The notes under the pieces: generated by a model
Seen by the model: only the letters and a program-made list of their open reading frames with translations
The model's database searches: none
Told to the model about the DNA's origin: nothing
Shown: positions 46,064 through 56,507 of the stretch, piece by piece
Layout of the letters: every line of letters starts with the position of its first letter
Numbering within the stretch: the stretch's first letter is position 1
Program-made: the position numbers and the translations under genes
From: Shewanella sp. CG12_big_fil_rev_8_21_14_0_65_47_15
GTDB lineage: Bacteria > Pseudomonadota > Gammaproteobacteria > Enterobacterales > Shewanellaceae
DNA: 64,000 bases
Assembly (NCBI RefSeq): GCF_002783505.1
Contig: NZ_PFGL01000001.1
Coordinates: forward strand, 216,783-280,782
Reading direction: 5' to 3'

Positions 46064-47035
46064 CTAAAGCAAAAATGAGCTGACCTGCGCCAGTGTGGGC
46101 AAAGAAGGAAACGCGCCCTTTTGCCCGCAGGTAATCGCGCCGCAGCGAGTGGCAAATACCACCGCCGCCTCTAAGTGTTCTTTGCTTTCGAGCCTCTGTT
46201 TCAAGGTCAAATAGCCTAAATCGTATTGCAGATCTAAACCTAAGGCGAACAGAAAACCTGAGATAAAACTGTCGCCCGCGGCCGTGGTATCGACGGCTGA
46301 GATTTTGGGGACGGGTACGCTAAACCTTTGCTGCGCTGTGATGCATTGCACTGGGTTGGCACCATCGGTAACCAAAATCACCTCAACCCCTTGGGCTAAG
46401 CAGAACTGCAGATAATCTTCAAAACTCTTATCCCGCACCAGCGCTAAATAGTCCGCTTCTTCACGGCTCATCTTCAGCACTTGGGTGTAACGGAAACACT
46501 GCTCAACCCGCTCGGCCAGCAAGGACAAGTCTTGCCACAGGGATAAACGCAGATTCACATCGAAACTCACTAAGGTCGCGAACGCATTGGCACAACGCGC
46601 GCCATAGAGGCTAGTATTAAAGATGGCGGTTTCGGTAAAGGTATTCGAGCAAAGGTGAAAGATATCAATCCCCTGCCATGGAATATGGTCGAAATGCTGC
46701 TTGCTGTAGCGCATATCGGCGGTGCCATTGCGGTTAAACTCAAAGGTGCGCTCACCCTGCTCATCTAAATTGACCAGTACAGTCGCGGTAGCGGCGCCCG
46801 GCACTTCGGCCAAATAATCGGTCGCCACGCCTTGATCCGCTAAGGCTTGCTTTAACATGACACCATAATGGTCGGCACTGATGCCACCGGCAAAGTAGCT
46901 CTTACCGCCAAGTTTTGCGTAACCCACGGCCACATTGGCGGGCGCGCCACCGGCAATCGGCTGATGATGTTTGCCCGTGGCATCGGTTGGCAGCAAGTCT
47001 ACTAACACCTCACCGAAACTGAGTAATACCGTCAT
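46064..47035 (-). CDS. scrK: Fructokinase of the sucrose pathway
   Basis: A 323-residue PfkB-family sugar kinase. GEVLVDLLP, GGAPANVAVGYAKLGG and the C-terminal DTTAAGDSFISGF (anion hole and catalytic Asp) are complete. It phosphorylates the fructose released by sucrose phosphorylase. The ATG at 47035 follows GGAG by six bases; the frame to 47068 is less likely. It is 119 bp after the TonB receptor on the same strand and probably co-transcribed. Confidence 0.92.
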   Translation of the reverse strand: MTVLLSFGEVLVDLLPTDATGKHHQPIAGGAPANVAVGYAKLGGKSYFAGGISADHYGVMLKQALADQGVATDYLAEVPGAATATVLVNLDEQGERTFEFNRNGTADMRYSKQHFDHIPWQGIDIFHLCSNTFTETAIFNTSLYGARCANAFATLVSFDVNLRLSLWQDLSLLAERVEQCFRYTQVLKMSREEADYLALVRDKSFEDYLQFCLAQGVEVILVTDGANPVQCITAQQRFSVPVPKISAVDTTAAGDSFISGFLFALGLDLQYDLGYLTLKQRLESKEHLEAAVVFATRCGAITCGQKGAFPSLPTLAQVSSFLL

Positions 47036-47154
47036 TTTCACTCCAACTTTGTATTCTATATTCTGCATTTTGTATCTGACAAAAAGCCCACTTTCATGGG
47101 CTGTTTTGGGCTTAGCATTTTTTCTGTATAAACAGTTTCTGTACCAATATCCGC

Positions 47155-49563
47155 TTAGAACTCGTATTTCAGCGTCGCACTAGTGGTGCGGCCATTAATG
47201 GTACGGGCACGAATGATATTGTTATCAGGGATTGAGCCTTCTTCCGCCTCGGTAATACCCGTGACATCAAACAAGTTGTTGACGTTTAAGGACACACTCA
47301 TGGCTTCGGTCAGATTGTAAGTCGCAAAGGCATTCACTTGGTTGTAGCCATCGAAACTTAAGTCATTATTATCTTGAGCATAAGAATCCGTGGTACCGAT
47401 TAAGTTAACGCCCACTGAACCTTGGTCAAAGTTGTAACTGCCCATCAAAGAGTAGATAAAATCAGCCTGTCTTCTTGGGGTGTTACCCACCACTTCTGGC
47501 GTCAATGCATCTTTAGCAATCTCGGCATCGGTCCAGGTTAGGTTGCCTCTAAAGTCGAAGTCACCGATAAAATAAGCCGACTCGATTTCGATACCTTTGG
47601 CTTTGTACTTACGGTCGAAGAAACGTTGGCTGGTGGCTTCAAAGTTTTGCTCTTCGGTTTCAGAGTAGAACGCCGTCGCAAACACAGACAGATCATCGTA
47701 ACGGTACTTAACACCTAACTCGTACTGGTCAACGATATCAACCGCATCTTCCTTCGCCACCGAACCATCGGCACGCACTTTACCAAATAACAGACGGTCG
47801 GCATTGGCGCGGCCACCGTGGCTTAAGCGACCAAAGGCGGCTAAGTCACTGGAAAATTGATAGTTAGCACCTAATGAATAAGAGGTGTAGCTCCAATCGT
47901 AATTTACTGGCTGAGGATTCGCATTGTCGATGGAAGACACGCTCTGCTCAGGGATTGAAATCACCCCATCGAGATTCATATCCACTTGTGATTGCACGCT
48001 ACCGGCGTAGTTACCGCTCGCATCACCACTGTCATAACGCACACTGGCATCGAGGGACAAGTCACCAAAACTCGAGGCTAACGCGAGGTAAGGCGCTTTA
48101 ATGCTGTAGTCGGTATCGTAATTACGTTGGCAACAATTTCCCCAGTAAGGTACGCCATAAGCATAGAGGCCGTTGTCAGAATACGCCGTACCATCGGCGG
48201 CAACCACATCTAATAGCGCGGCATTATCGCCTTTGACTTCCATCAGATAAGAGTTCCACATCCAACTCATGCCGATGTTTTGGGTGGCGTTGTAATAGCC
48301 TAAGGTCACGCTGGTATCATCAAAGGTTTTAGTCAATTTCAAATCGTTTACGATTGAGCCAAAGTCATTCATCTGCACATCGAAGGTATTGATACGCATG
48401 GCTAAACCATCCATAGGATTGCCCGCATTTGGTCCATTGGCGTAAATCAACTTAGCGCCTGTGCCCGCAATACTGGTGGCGATATCGCTACCGTTGGCCA
48501 CTTCGGCGGGGAATGGCGCGATGAAGTTACCGCTCACATCGGAGAAACGGAAACGGTTTTCGACCTGCCAATCGTTACCTAAATCGAAGGATGCCTCTAA
48601 GCCGACAGAATTCACCACGGGGTTCATGCCATCGCGCATATCGCCGCGGCGACGTTCGCCGTCGGCACCTAAGCTCAAGGTTGATTGGAAATACGCGGAT
48701 TGAATCGCATCGGATTTAGCATCAAAACCTGGGATTGAACTGCCATCCGAGTACATAGGCATAGGTAAATAACCTATGCTTTTATCGTCTAAATGTTTGA
48801 AATACAGGCGAACATAACCTTTATCAAATTCTTTGGTTAAGTTTGCTTTGATCTGGCCGCCTTTGTTGGCGTTATAGCCAGCGTCCCGTGGGCCTTCACC
48901 TGTGCGCACAAAACCACCCACATGGAAACGCAGACTGTCGTTGATGCTAGTGCCGTATTCAAAGTCGGTACGGAAGGTATCGTAATCCAGCCCTAGGGTG
49001 GTAGCCACACTGCCCGAATCCGAGGTGCCCGTTTTGCTGATCACGTTGATAATACCGCCGGGGGCATTACTGGCCGCCGTCGATGCCGAGCCACCACGGA
49101 TAGACTCAATGGTTTGCACTGTTGAATCTAAACGTAAAAAGATGTCTGCGTTACCGAAGGCGATATCGCCAAACTGCAGGATTGGCAAACCATCTTCTTG
49201 AATTTGCAGGAACTTAGCACCACCAGACGCCACAGGTAAACCACGCACGGCTATGTTAGCGTTACCTTCACCGCCAGTAGACTCGACCTTCATCCCCGGA
49301 ATAATACGGAATGCTTCGGCCGATGAACGTGGCGTACTCACTTCAAGCTCAGCCAGTGACACACTGCTGACTGACACACTCGAGTCCATAACACGAGTGC
49401 CGCGGGCAACCCCAGTCACGGTAATTCTTTCTAAACCAAGCGCATCTTGCTTGGCTTCTGACTTGGCGTCTTGCTGTTGTGGTGCGTCGGCAGCCCAAAG
49501 GTGAGAACTCACCAACACGGCCAATGTACTTAACAAGAATTTCTGTGATGTGCTTTTTATCAT
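47155..49563 (-). CDS. TonB-dependent outer-membrane receptor (sucrose uptake)
   Basis: An 802-residue receptor. Signal peptide (MIKSTSQKFLLSTLAVLVSS, cleaved after WAAD region), TonB-box-like ERITVTGV, plug domain with AEAFRIIPGMKVES and GGIINVISKTG, then a beta-barrel ending in the terminal aromatic F (TLKYEF). The ATG at 49563 gives the clean signal peptide; upstream ATGs are less likely. The ScrR-type operator at 49690 and the adjacent fructokinase indicate sucrose as the substrate. This receptor is called omp(scr) in carbohydrate-regulon work on Shewanella. Confidence 0.9.
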   Translation of the reverse strand: MIKSTSQKFLLSTLAVLVSSHLWAADAPQQQDAKSEAKQDALGLERITVTGVARGTRVMDSSVSVSSVSLAELEVSTPRSSAEAFRIIPGMKVESTGGEGNANIAVRGLPVASGGAKFLQIQEDGLPILQFGDIAFGNADIFLRLDSTVQTIESIRGGSASTAASNAPGGIINVISKTGTSDSGSVATTLGLDYDTFRTDFEYGTSINDSLRFHVGGFVRTGEGPRDAGYNANKGGQIKANLTKEFDKGYVRLYFKHLDDKSIGYLPMPMYSDGSSIPGFDAKSDAIQSAYFQSTLSLGADGERRRGDMRDGMNPVVNSVGLEASFDLGNDWQVENRFRFSDVSGNFIAPFPAEVANGSDIATSIAGTGAKLIYANGPNAGNPMDGLAMRINTFDVQMNDFGSIVNDLKLTKTFDDTSVTLGYYNATQNIGMSWMWNSYLMEVKGDNAALLDVVAADGTAYSDNGLYAYGVPYWGNCCQRNYDTDYSIKAPYLALASSFGDLSLDASVRYDSGDASGNYAGSVQSQVDMNLDGVISIPEQSVSSIDNANPQPVNYDWSYTSYSLGANYQFSSDLAAFGRLSHGGRANADRLLFGKVRADGSVAKEDAVDIVDQYELGVKYRYDDLSVFATAFYSETEEQNFEATSQRFFDRKYKAKGIEIESAYFIGDFDFRGNLTWTDAEIAKDALTPEVVGNTPRRQADFIYSLMGSYNFDQGSVGVNLIGTTDSYAQDNNDLSFDGYNQVNAFATYNLTEAMSVSLNVNNLFDVTGITEAEEGSIPDNNIIRARTINGRTTSATLKYEF

Positions 49564-49689
49564 TTTTATGTCCCCACCCATATTTGAGATGCAACCCACT
49601 CTCCCCATGGCTACATCTACCGAATTGTGATTAATCGAAGAACCATCTTAGTGATTACTCAAGGTCATATTGAATTTAACCTCGAATCA

Positions 49690-49705
49690 ACTTAATCGAT
49701 TAAGT
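49690..49705. promoter_or_regulatory. ScrR operator 1
   Basis: Perfect 16-bp palindrome ACTTAATCGATTAAGT, identical to that at 51246. It lies 127 bp upstream of the TonB receptor start. The LacI-type half-site with central CG suits the ScrR protein encoded at 52910. It should repress receptor and fructokinase genes. Confidence 0.85.
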
Positions 49706-49841
49706 TAACAAGTTAGCAACTTAGCAACAAAAAGCAAGTGCGTTTTTTGCACAATTTTGGTTCGCACTCTGGATGCATTAGGTTAAAGTATTGATTAACA
49801 GAAGGAATGTGACAGAAAAATATTTTCTGTCACAGCCAAAA

Positions 49842-51062
49842 TTAGTGCGCATCGAAAGTTAACAAATGACGGGCAGGATCTTTAACGAGATTAAATCCGC
49901 TCAGGAGGCATAACAAAATGGCAAAACCAGTGGCAAGGTAGAAGCCATATTTAACATGGCCGAAGATATCGCCCACGAACCCCATCAACAAGGGCCCAAC
50001 CGCGGCGGACACGGCAGTAAAAAACAGAATCACCCCGGCCACAGAGCCATGCTGATCCACAGGGAAACAGCTAATCCCCTTAGAATTGAGCGTGGGATAC
50101 ATCATCGACATAAACAGCCCAGACAAGGGCAACAAGATAACAGCCGCTTCGATACCGTAGATCATAGATCCAAAATAACAAGCACTTATCGCGAAGCTAA
50201 ACCAGAACATCACCTGCTGCCAAGGGAAGCGATCGAGCACCCAGCCACCTAAAAAGCGCCCACCCGCACGCAGGGTAAAAAAGATCGTTAGGGCATAAGC
50301 GGCCAAGGTGGTGTAATCGCCTTGATAGCTTTGCAGCAAGGTCGGCATCCACACATAAATCGCCACTTCGGTGGCAACATATAAACCTATCGCGAGTGAA
50401 AACCCTAATGCATAAGGGTTTTTCATCATCTTAAAAGTGCTGGCAAGGTTAATGGCATCCGTCGAAGAACGTTTGATTTGCGGATAATCCGCCCGATAAG
50501 CTAACCAACACAGCACTAAACAGAAGCAACCCGCGCCAAAATACAGATACTTCCAAGAGACGCCGCTGATCAGTAAATAACTGACAATGGCTGGCCCTAT
50601 CATGGCACCGACACCAAAGTAGCCCTCCACCGTATTCATAGTGCTCGAATGCTGTTTTGAGGAAGTCGAGATATCGCCAATAAGCCCAAGTGCGCCGGTT
50701 TTAAAGACGCCAATCGCCGTGCCGACAAAGGCGAGTAGGAACAGGAAATAGTAAAACGATTCCCCCAGCGCGAACATGAAGCAGGCGAGCGCAAATAACA
50801 ATAACCCCAATAAAATGGTTAACTTACGCCCTATCTTATCCGCCAAGAAGCCTAAAAACAGTCCACTCATCGCGATAAAAATCATCGGCATATAATGGAA
50901 AGCACTGGCCTGCGACATGGACAAATCAAACTGGGATATCAGCTCTGGAATAATGACCCCCACGGCATCTGAGGTCATAGCGAACATGAAAAACATTAAA
51001 TATGTGAGTACCCGAATACGGGTGTGATTGCGGTTATCGCAACCTTTTGAATCACTTACCAT
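49842..51062 (-). CDS. scrT: MFS sugar permease, probable sucrose transporter
   Basis: A 406-residue major facilitator with 12 predicted membrane segments. The loop motif FLADKIGRKLTILLG (2-3 loop) is canonical, and GVFKTGALGLIGDIS follows in the second half of the N-domain. By context (between the two ScrR operators and beside sucrose phosphorylase) it carries sucrose across the inner membrane, probably with protons. Confidence 0.85.
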   Translation of the reverse strand: MVSDSKGCDNRNHTRIRVLTYLMFFMFAMTSDAVGVIIPELISQFDLSMSQASAFHYMPMIFIAMSGLFLGFLADKIGRKLTILLGLLLFALACFMFALGESFYYFLFLLAFVGTAIGVFKTGALGLIGDISTSSKQHSSTMNTVEGYFGVGAMIGPAIVSYLLISGVSWKYLYFGAGCFCLVLCWLAYRADYPQIKRSSTDAINLASTFKMMKNPYALGFSLAIGLYVATEVAIYVWMPTLLQSYQGDYTTLAAYALTIFFTLRAGGRFLGGWVLDRFPWQQVMFWFSFAISACYFGSMIYGIEAAVILLPLSGLFMSMMYPTLNSKGISCFPVDQHGSVAGVILFFTAVSAAVGPLLMGFVGDIFGHVKYGFYLATGFAILLCLLSGFNLVKDPARHLLTFDAH

Positions 51063-51245
51063 ACCATTTCACCTTATCGTTATTATACCTACTCACTCTC
51101 GGCTGCTAAGTAACCACATGCTGAAAGGGTTTCGGCTTTTGTGTACAGCGGTGAGTCAGCTCCCCCTCCACGCAAGAACAACGTGAGGCTAACTCAAAAA
51201 TCCAACAAACCACTTGAATAATGTTTCATATTGGTTAAATATACA

Positions 51246-51261
51246 ACTTAATCGATTAAGT
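51246..51261. promoter_or_regulatory. ScrR operator 2
   Basis: Second copy of ACTTAATCGATTAAGT, with extended flanks (AACTTAATCGATTAAGTTT), between the divergent scrT and sucrose phosphorylase genes, 71 bp before the latter. Control of both directions is expected. Confidence 0.85.
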
Positions 51262-51332
51262 TTAGTTGTGCAATCAATTAACGATTGCCATAAACCTTTA
51301 CTCTAAAAAGACAACTCAAGCGTGGGCAAAGT

Positions 51333-52811
51333 ATGAAAAACCAAGTGCAACTGATCACCTATGTCGACAGAATTACCCATGCCGGGCTCAAGGAGCTTAA
51401 AGCGCTGCTCGATGACGAGTTGCAAGGTCTATTCGGCGGCGTACATCTTTTGCCTTTCTATTTTCCCATTGACGGCAGCGATGCGGGCTTCGATCCGATA
51501 GACCATGTGCAAGTCGATTCACGCTTAGGCAATTGGGATGACGTTAAACGCATTGGTGATGACTACGACATCATGGCCGACCTTATCGTTAACCATATGT
51601 CCGCCGAGTCACCCGAATTTAAAGACGTGCTCCAGCACGGCAAACAATCGGCTTACTGGGATTTGTTTTTAACCAAAGACAAGGTATTTCCTGATGGATT
51701 AAGCGAGCAAGATCAAGCCGCTATCTATCGTCCACGCCCGGGCAGTTGCTTTAGCACTTACACCTTAGCCGATGGCTCGACCGAAGAGTTTTGGACCACC
51801 TTTACCCGCAATCAAATCGATATCGACGTTCATTCCGCCGCGGGTAAAGATTATTTAAACCGAGTGCTGGCGCGTTTCGACCACAGTAAAGTGAATCTGA
51901 TCCGCTTAGATGCTGCGGGCTATGCGATTAAAAAGCCCGGCACTAGCTGCTTTATGATTGAAGAATCCTTCGAGTTTGTGGATAAATTAGCTAAGCAAGC
52001 CAATGCGTTAGGCATGACAACCCTGGCCGAAATTCATTCGCACCATATGACTCAAGTCGAAATCGCCAAGCGGGTCGACATGGTATACGACTTCGCCCTA
52101 CCACCGCTCATCTTGCACACCCTGTTTAGCCAAGATTGCCAAGCCTTGACCCATTGGCTCGAAATGGCGCCGCGCAACTGCATTACCGTGCTCGACACCC
52201 ACGACGGCATCGGCATTATCGACGTCGGCCCTATGGATGGCCTACACGGATTATTGACCGAAAATCAAATCGATAATCTGGTTGAAACCATACATGGCAA
52301 CAGTAAGGGCGAGAGTCTACAAGCCACAGGCGCGGCAGCCAGCAACGTCGATTTGTATCAAATCAACTGCACCTATTACGATGCCCTCGGTCAGAATGAC
52401 CTAGATTATTTGATGGCACGGGCGATTCAATTTTTCGCACCGGGTATTCCGCAGGTGTATTACGCGGGTCTGCTGGCGATGCCGAACGATATGGAGCTGC
52501 TCAACAGAACCCATGTCGGACGCGACATCAATCGCCCTTACTTGAACCGTGAAAAAGTGCAGCAAGCCATGCAGAAACCTGTCGTTAAGGCGCTAACGAA
52601 GCTGATTAAACTGCGTAATAGCAGCCCAGCCTTCGATGGCCGCTTTACTATGACAGCGAGTAAGCAAACACTGACGCTATCCTGGATCTCAGCCGATTCC
52701 CAGGCGAGTCTCACCCTCGACTTTGCCAATAAAGAGGGTCAAATCATCCTTTTAGATAAGCAAGGTAAAGAGACACAAATGACCTTGTCTAGCCTACTGG
52801 CTCAAGCATAA
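51333..52811 (+). CDS. scrP: Sucrose phosphorylase
   Basis: A 492-residue GH13 enzyme splitting sucrose with phosphate into glucose 1-phosphate and fructose. The sucrose-phosphorylase-type start (QLITYVDRITHAGLKELKAL) is followed by HLLPFYFP and by the nucleophile region LIRLDAAGYAIKK (Asp in RLDAAG). The acid/base region is TTLAEIHSHH (Glu) and the transition-state Asp lies in LDTHDGIGIID. It acts in the cytoplasm on sucrose delivered by scrT; scrK uses the fructose. Confidence 0.95.
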   Translation: MKNQVQLITYVDRITHAGLKELKALLDDELQGLFGGVHLLPFYFPIDGSDAGFDPIDHVQVDSRLGNWDDVKRIGDDYDIMADLIVNHMSAESPEFKDVLQHGKQSAYWDLFLTKDKVFPDGLSEQDQAAIYRPRPGSCFSTYTLADGSTEEFWTTFTRNQIDIDVHSAAGKDYLNRVLARFDHSKVNLIRLDAAGYAIKKPGTSCFMIEESFEFVDKLAKQANALGMTTLAEIHSHHMTQVEIAKRVDMVYDFALPPLILHTLFSQDCQALTHWLEMAPRNCITVLDTHDGIGIIDVGPMDGLHGLLTENQIDNLVETIHGNSKGESLQATGAAASNVDLYQINCTYYDALGQNDLDYLMARAIQFFAPGIPQVYYAGLLAMPNDMELLNRTHVGRDINRPYLNREKVQQAMQKPVVKALTKLIKLRNSSPAFDGRFTMTASKQTLTLSWISADSQASLTLDFANKEGQIILLDKQGKETQMTLSSLLAQA

Positions 52812-52863
52812 GCTTGCGTTCCTGTTCGGGTTTGAGTTTAGGCTCAAGCCAAATTTAAATAGC

Positions 52864-52891
52864 AAAAAGGCGCATTGAATGCGCCTTTTTT
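52864..52891. terminator. Bidirectional terminator
   Basis: Stem AAAAAGGCGCATT / ATGCGCCTTTTTT with a short loop between converging scrP and scrR, A and T tracts on both sides. Confidence 0.9.
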
Positions 52892-52909
52892 AGTTAAAAG
52901 ATGTAGCGA

Positions 52910-53941
52910 TTAGCAGCTCTTACCGAGACGTAATTCATAGCCCAAAACTTCCGCATGCACAGCATCACTAACAAACATTTGTGCCGCTTTGCGGCCCTTC
53001 TGCTCAGAGTATTGATAGACGGTCGTTAACGGCGGGGTTGAACGTGTGGCTTCATCTATGCCATCAAAGCCCACCACGCGCACATCTTCGGGAACACTCA
53101 GCCCCATAGCCTGCGCCTCACCGAGCACACTCAAGGCGATTAAATCACTCATACATAAAAACACATTTGGCCGCGGTGTCGAGTTCAGCGCTTCTTTTGC
53201 CGCAATCCGCGCATATTCCGCATTACTCTCGGGAATATTCCAAATGCGATCATTGCCAAGTGTAACACCCGTTTCTTCAATCGCTTGCAAGTAACCCTGT
53301 AGCCTCTGGTGGGCAATAGACATATCGATTTCGAGCAGATCTAAATCATACACTCGGCACGTTAAGTGGGTATCGAGCAAACGTAGCCCCAAAATGGCCA
53401 CATTGTCTGCGGGCGACTGCAATGCCAGTTTCGCCACTTCATAGGCGGCTAACTTATTGTCTATGCTCACAGATGCATTGCGGTGGATATCAAAATCGAC
53501 CGTGACGACCTTTTTCTTGACCTGCTTTAACTGCTCGGCCAACAGCGCATTACGCGGGCGACCATAACAGATAAAACCATCCACAAAGTCGGCCACCGCA
53601 TTCACGCTGTCCGAACTGCCCGAAAACAGCAGTAAATTGAGTTTCTCTTGCTCCAAGACAGAGGCCACGCCCTTCATAAATTTACTGGCGACGGGGTCGG
53701 ACACCATGTATTCCACGCTGTCCGACAGCACTAAGGCGACAGTATCAAACTTGCCCTTACGTAGGGATTGAGCCGCTTTATTTGGCCCGAAATACCCAAG
53801 CTTAGTGCAGGCGGCCAAAATGTCGTTACGACGTTTTTCCGATAATTGGTCGGGGCGATTAAACGCGTTAGAAACAGTGGCGTTAGAGACACCCAACTCG
53901 TTGGCAATGCTCTTTAGGGTCCAGTGTTTTGTTGTTGTCAT
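52910..53941 (-). CDS. scrR: LacI family repressor of sucrose genes
   Basis: A 343-residue LacI-type regulator. The helix-turn-helix is at the start (TLKSIANELGVSNATVSNAF), followed by a periplasmic-binding-like domain ending in a run with VRVVGFDGIDEA. The ATG at 53941, seven bases after AGGA, is chosen because the HTH then starts at residue 8. It converges on scrP. Its likely sites are the two identical palindromes at 49690 and 51246. I saw no copy upstream of scrR itself. Confidence 0.92.
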   Translation of the reverse strand: MTTTKHWTLKSIANELGVSNATVSNAFNRPDQLSEKRRNDILAACTKLGYFGPNKAAQSLRKGKFDTVALVLSDSVEYMVSDPVASKFMKGVASVLEQEKLNLLLFSGSSDSVNAVADFVDGFICYGRPRNALLAEQLKQVKKKVVTVDFDIHRNASVSIDNKLAAYEVAKLALQSPADNVAILGLRLLDTHLTCRVYDLDLLEIDMSIAHQRLQGYLQAIEETGVTLGNDRIWNIPESNAEYARIAAKEALNSTPRPNVFLCMSDLIALSVLGEAQAMGLSVPEDVRVVGFDGIDEATRSTPPLTTVYQYSEQKGRKAAQMFVSDAVHAEVLGYELRLGKSC

Positions 53942-54034
53942 GCTTATGTCCTGGAATCGAATAAAGGCCACAAAAATACGGTTCAGCGCAAATAGTACAC
54001 GGCTTAAATTCGCCGTGCACCTGCAAATCTAGGC

Positions 54035-55498
54035 TTAATGCGCAGTTTCGCTATCGTGATCTTTTAATGCCGTTGCAGGGGATAAAAAACCGACTATCGC
54101 GGCACACAATGCCACGGTTGACGCGGCGATAAAACCGTATTGGAAAGCCGCATGCACCGATTCGGTGGGTAATTGCTTCATCGCTTCAATTCCGACTTCC
54201 TCCCCCTTAAATGGCAATAAGCCGTAGAGCAACAAACTAAATAATGCCGTTCCAATCGCCGCCCCCATAGAACGGCATAATGACACCATAGCCGTGATCT
54301 GGCTGAGTCGCGCCTTACCCGACACGCTCTGCACTACTAGTTGCACACTGGGCATCACAGTGCCTAACCCTACGCCCACCAGCACTCCTAAGCCACCAAT
54401 CAGATTGGCATTGGGCGGCACTAAACCGATCAACAACAGGCCGACAAACGCCAGTGCCATGCCAAAGGAGGGTAACCATTTAGGTGCCACATCTTTACTT
54501 AATAGCCTACCCGCGAGAGTTGAGCCTGTGACTATGCCAAAGGTCATTGGCATCAGTAATAATCCACTTTTGGCGGGATTGGTGTGTAAGCCCACTTGCA
54601 GATAAATCGGCAGGAAGAAAATCATCGCAAACAGGCAGGCCGCAAACAGTGCAGCGGTTAACAGTGGCATATAAATGGCTTTCTTCGCCAGTAAATCTAA
54701 CGGCAGAAACGGGCTCGCCAACCGCCGCTCCCACAACAACAGGCCTAGAATGCCTACCACCACAAAGACGGCAAAACCAAAGCTGGTCGCAGAAAGCCAA
54801 GCAAACTCCTGCCCCGCGGCCGATAACCAATATAAGAGTGCGGTGATAATGGTCGGGAACAAGACCACGCCCAGTAAATCAAACCGTCCCTGACGCACGG
54901 GTTTAACGCTGCGTTTATGCAAACCGTTAAGTCGCCATACCGCCAGCATGGCCAGAGGAATATTCGCCCAAAATAGCCAATGCCACGAATAGGCATGCAC
55001 CACAAAACCGCCAATCACAGGGCCACCGACACTCGCTAGGGTAAACATAGCGGCAAAATACCCTTGGAAACGCGCCCGCTGCCGAATGGGGACTAACTCC
55101 CCAATCAAGGATTGGGACAAACTCATCAAACCGCCACCGCCCATGCCCTGCAGAATTCGCCCCGCTATCATATGGTCCATAGTGCCCGCACTCGCCGAAA
55201 CGATGGAACCCAGCGCAAACACAACTAAGGCGATCATCAGGATTTTCGCGCGGCCGAAGTTATCCCCTAACCAGCCATAAATCGGCACAGAAGCGGCCAT
55301 CGCCAGCATATAACCGATAGTGATCCACGAGGCTTGGCGCAGGCCGCCAAGATCTGCAACTATGGCTGGCGTCGCCGTCGCGAGTAAGGTTTGATCGACC
55401 GCCGCCAAAAACATGGGCAAGAATACGGCCGAGAAAATGGCGAGAAAAACAGAAGTTGGTAGAGGGTCACTCTGGGATAACGCAGGCTTTAAGGGCAT
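54035..55498 (-). CDS. DHA2-type MFS multidrug exporter
   Basis: A 487-residue protein with 14 predicted membrane segments. The DHA2/EmrB pattern is visible: FLAAVDQTLLATATPAIVAD at helix 1, GWLGDNFGRAKILM in loop 2-3, GRILQGMGGGGLMSLSQSL in helix 4 and VGGPVIGGFVVH in helix 5. Such pumps export drugs or other toxic compounds by proton antiport. There is no membrane-fusion protein (EmrA) beside it, and the next gene is an unrelated lipoprotein. Confidence 0.88.
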   Translation of the reverse strand: MPLKPALSQSDPLPTSVFLAIFSAVFLPMFLAAVDQTLLATATPAIVADLGGLRQASWITIGYMLAMAASVPIYGWLGDNFGRAKILMIALVVFALGSIVSASAGTMDHMIAGRILQGMGGGGLMSLSQSLIGELVPIRQRARFQGYFAAMFTLASVGGPVIGGFVVHAYSWHWLFWANIPLAMLAVWRLNGLHKRSVKPVRQGRFDLLGVVLFPTIITALLYWLSAAGQEFAWLSATSFGFAVFVVVGILGLLLWERRLASPFLPLDLLAKKAIYMPLLTAALFAACLFAMIFFLPIYLQVGLHTNPAKSGLLLMPMTFGIVTGSTLAGRLLSKDVAPKWLPSFGMALAFVGLLLIGLVPPNANLIGGLGVLVGVGLGTVMPSVQLVVQSVSGKARLSQITAMVSLCRSMGAAIGTALFSLLLYGLLPFKGEEVGIEAMKQLPTESVHAAFQYGFIAASTVALCAAIVGFLSPATALKDHDSETAH

Positions 55499-55556
55499 AT
55501 TGTCTCCGCTAACTCATCAGCCCAAGTGCAAAAAGAAAGTGTATAAAGAAGATGTG

Positions 55557-56021
55557 CTAAATTCGCCGTGCATTCCAATACTTAGACGCCCAATAACTGT
55601 TATGCAGGCTCGAGATCTTCACCCCTTGGCTAGTGGAAACATGGAGGAAATTATCGTCGCCCACATAGATGCCGACATGGTGCGTACTCCAACCTGTCTT
55701 GAAAAACACCAGATCGCCCTTACGCAGTTGATCTCTCGGCACGGGTTTACCTAGGGCTTGCTGTTCTTCAACCGTGCGCGGCAGCGTCATACCCAACATC
55801 TTTTGATAGGCGACGGACACAAAAGCCGAGCAATCTATGCCCCGCTTAGTGCCACCGCCTAAACGATAGGGCACACCGCGCCACTCGGAATGTAACTCGG
55901 AGATATTGCTATCGCTCCACACCGAGACGGGTTCAACTTGCTTTACCACAGGCTTAGGTTCTGGCGCGCTCGCACAAGCGCCAAGACCTAAGGCTAAGAT
56001 AACTATCAGTAATCTCTTCAT
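55557..56021 (-). CDS. NlpC/P60 family lipoprotein (Spr/MepS-like)
   Basis: A 154-residue lipoprotein: lipobox LGACAS, then an NlpC/P60 domain with the catalytic Cys in GTKRGIDCSAFVS, His in STHHVGIYVGDDNFLH and the third polar residue in the following loop. The family cleaves peptidoglycan stem peptides, D-Glu-mDAP bonds or mDAP-D-Ala crosslinks, in the periplasm. The start at 56021 (MKRLLIV) is preferred over 56039. The gap upstream, to 56507, is AT-rich and shows no gene. Confidence 0.9.
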   Translation of the reverse strand: MKRLLIVILALGLGACASAPEPKPVVKQVEPVSVWSDSNISELHSEWRGVPYRLGGGTKRGIDCSAFVSVAYQKMLGMTLPRTVEEQQALGKPVPRDQLRKGDLVFFKTGWSTHHVGIYVGDDNFLHVSTSQGVKISSLHNSYWASKYWNARRI

Positions 56022-56507
56022 AAACGTCACACTCATCAAGGGCAGGTTTTACATTAACGTAATTTGACGTTTTTATCAGGTGAATTTGATGCAAATAGAG
56101 CACAAAAACGACACAATAGCACTCCTAAATAATTGCTCCTAATTATACCCAGAACGTGTCCCCTATGGCGTTGAGAGGCTCTCCGTTCCTACCTATCAAA
56201 CAATTTACAATTCTGAACCGTTATTTATCCTAAAGTATAAAAATTTGAAACTGATTACATGATTTATATTTAAAATTGATCGCCACGTATCTATTCATTA
56301 CAATTTCGCCCCATAAGTATAAAGATGTTACGTTTTCACTTCTTTATACTTTGACTAGCTAATAAATGGATTTAGCCAACCATTAATAGAACAAAATTTG
56401 TTCACCCATGTTAAATGGTTAATCCAACTTGATTCTTTTCTTCAATTTAAATTAGTTCTCTCCCACATAAAACTGGGCAAACCGAACCTTAATATAAGGA
56501 TTATATT

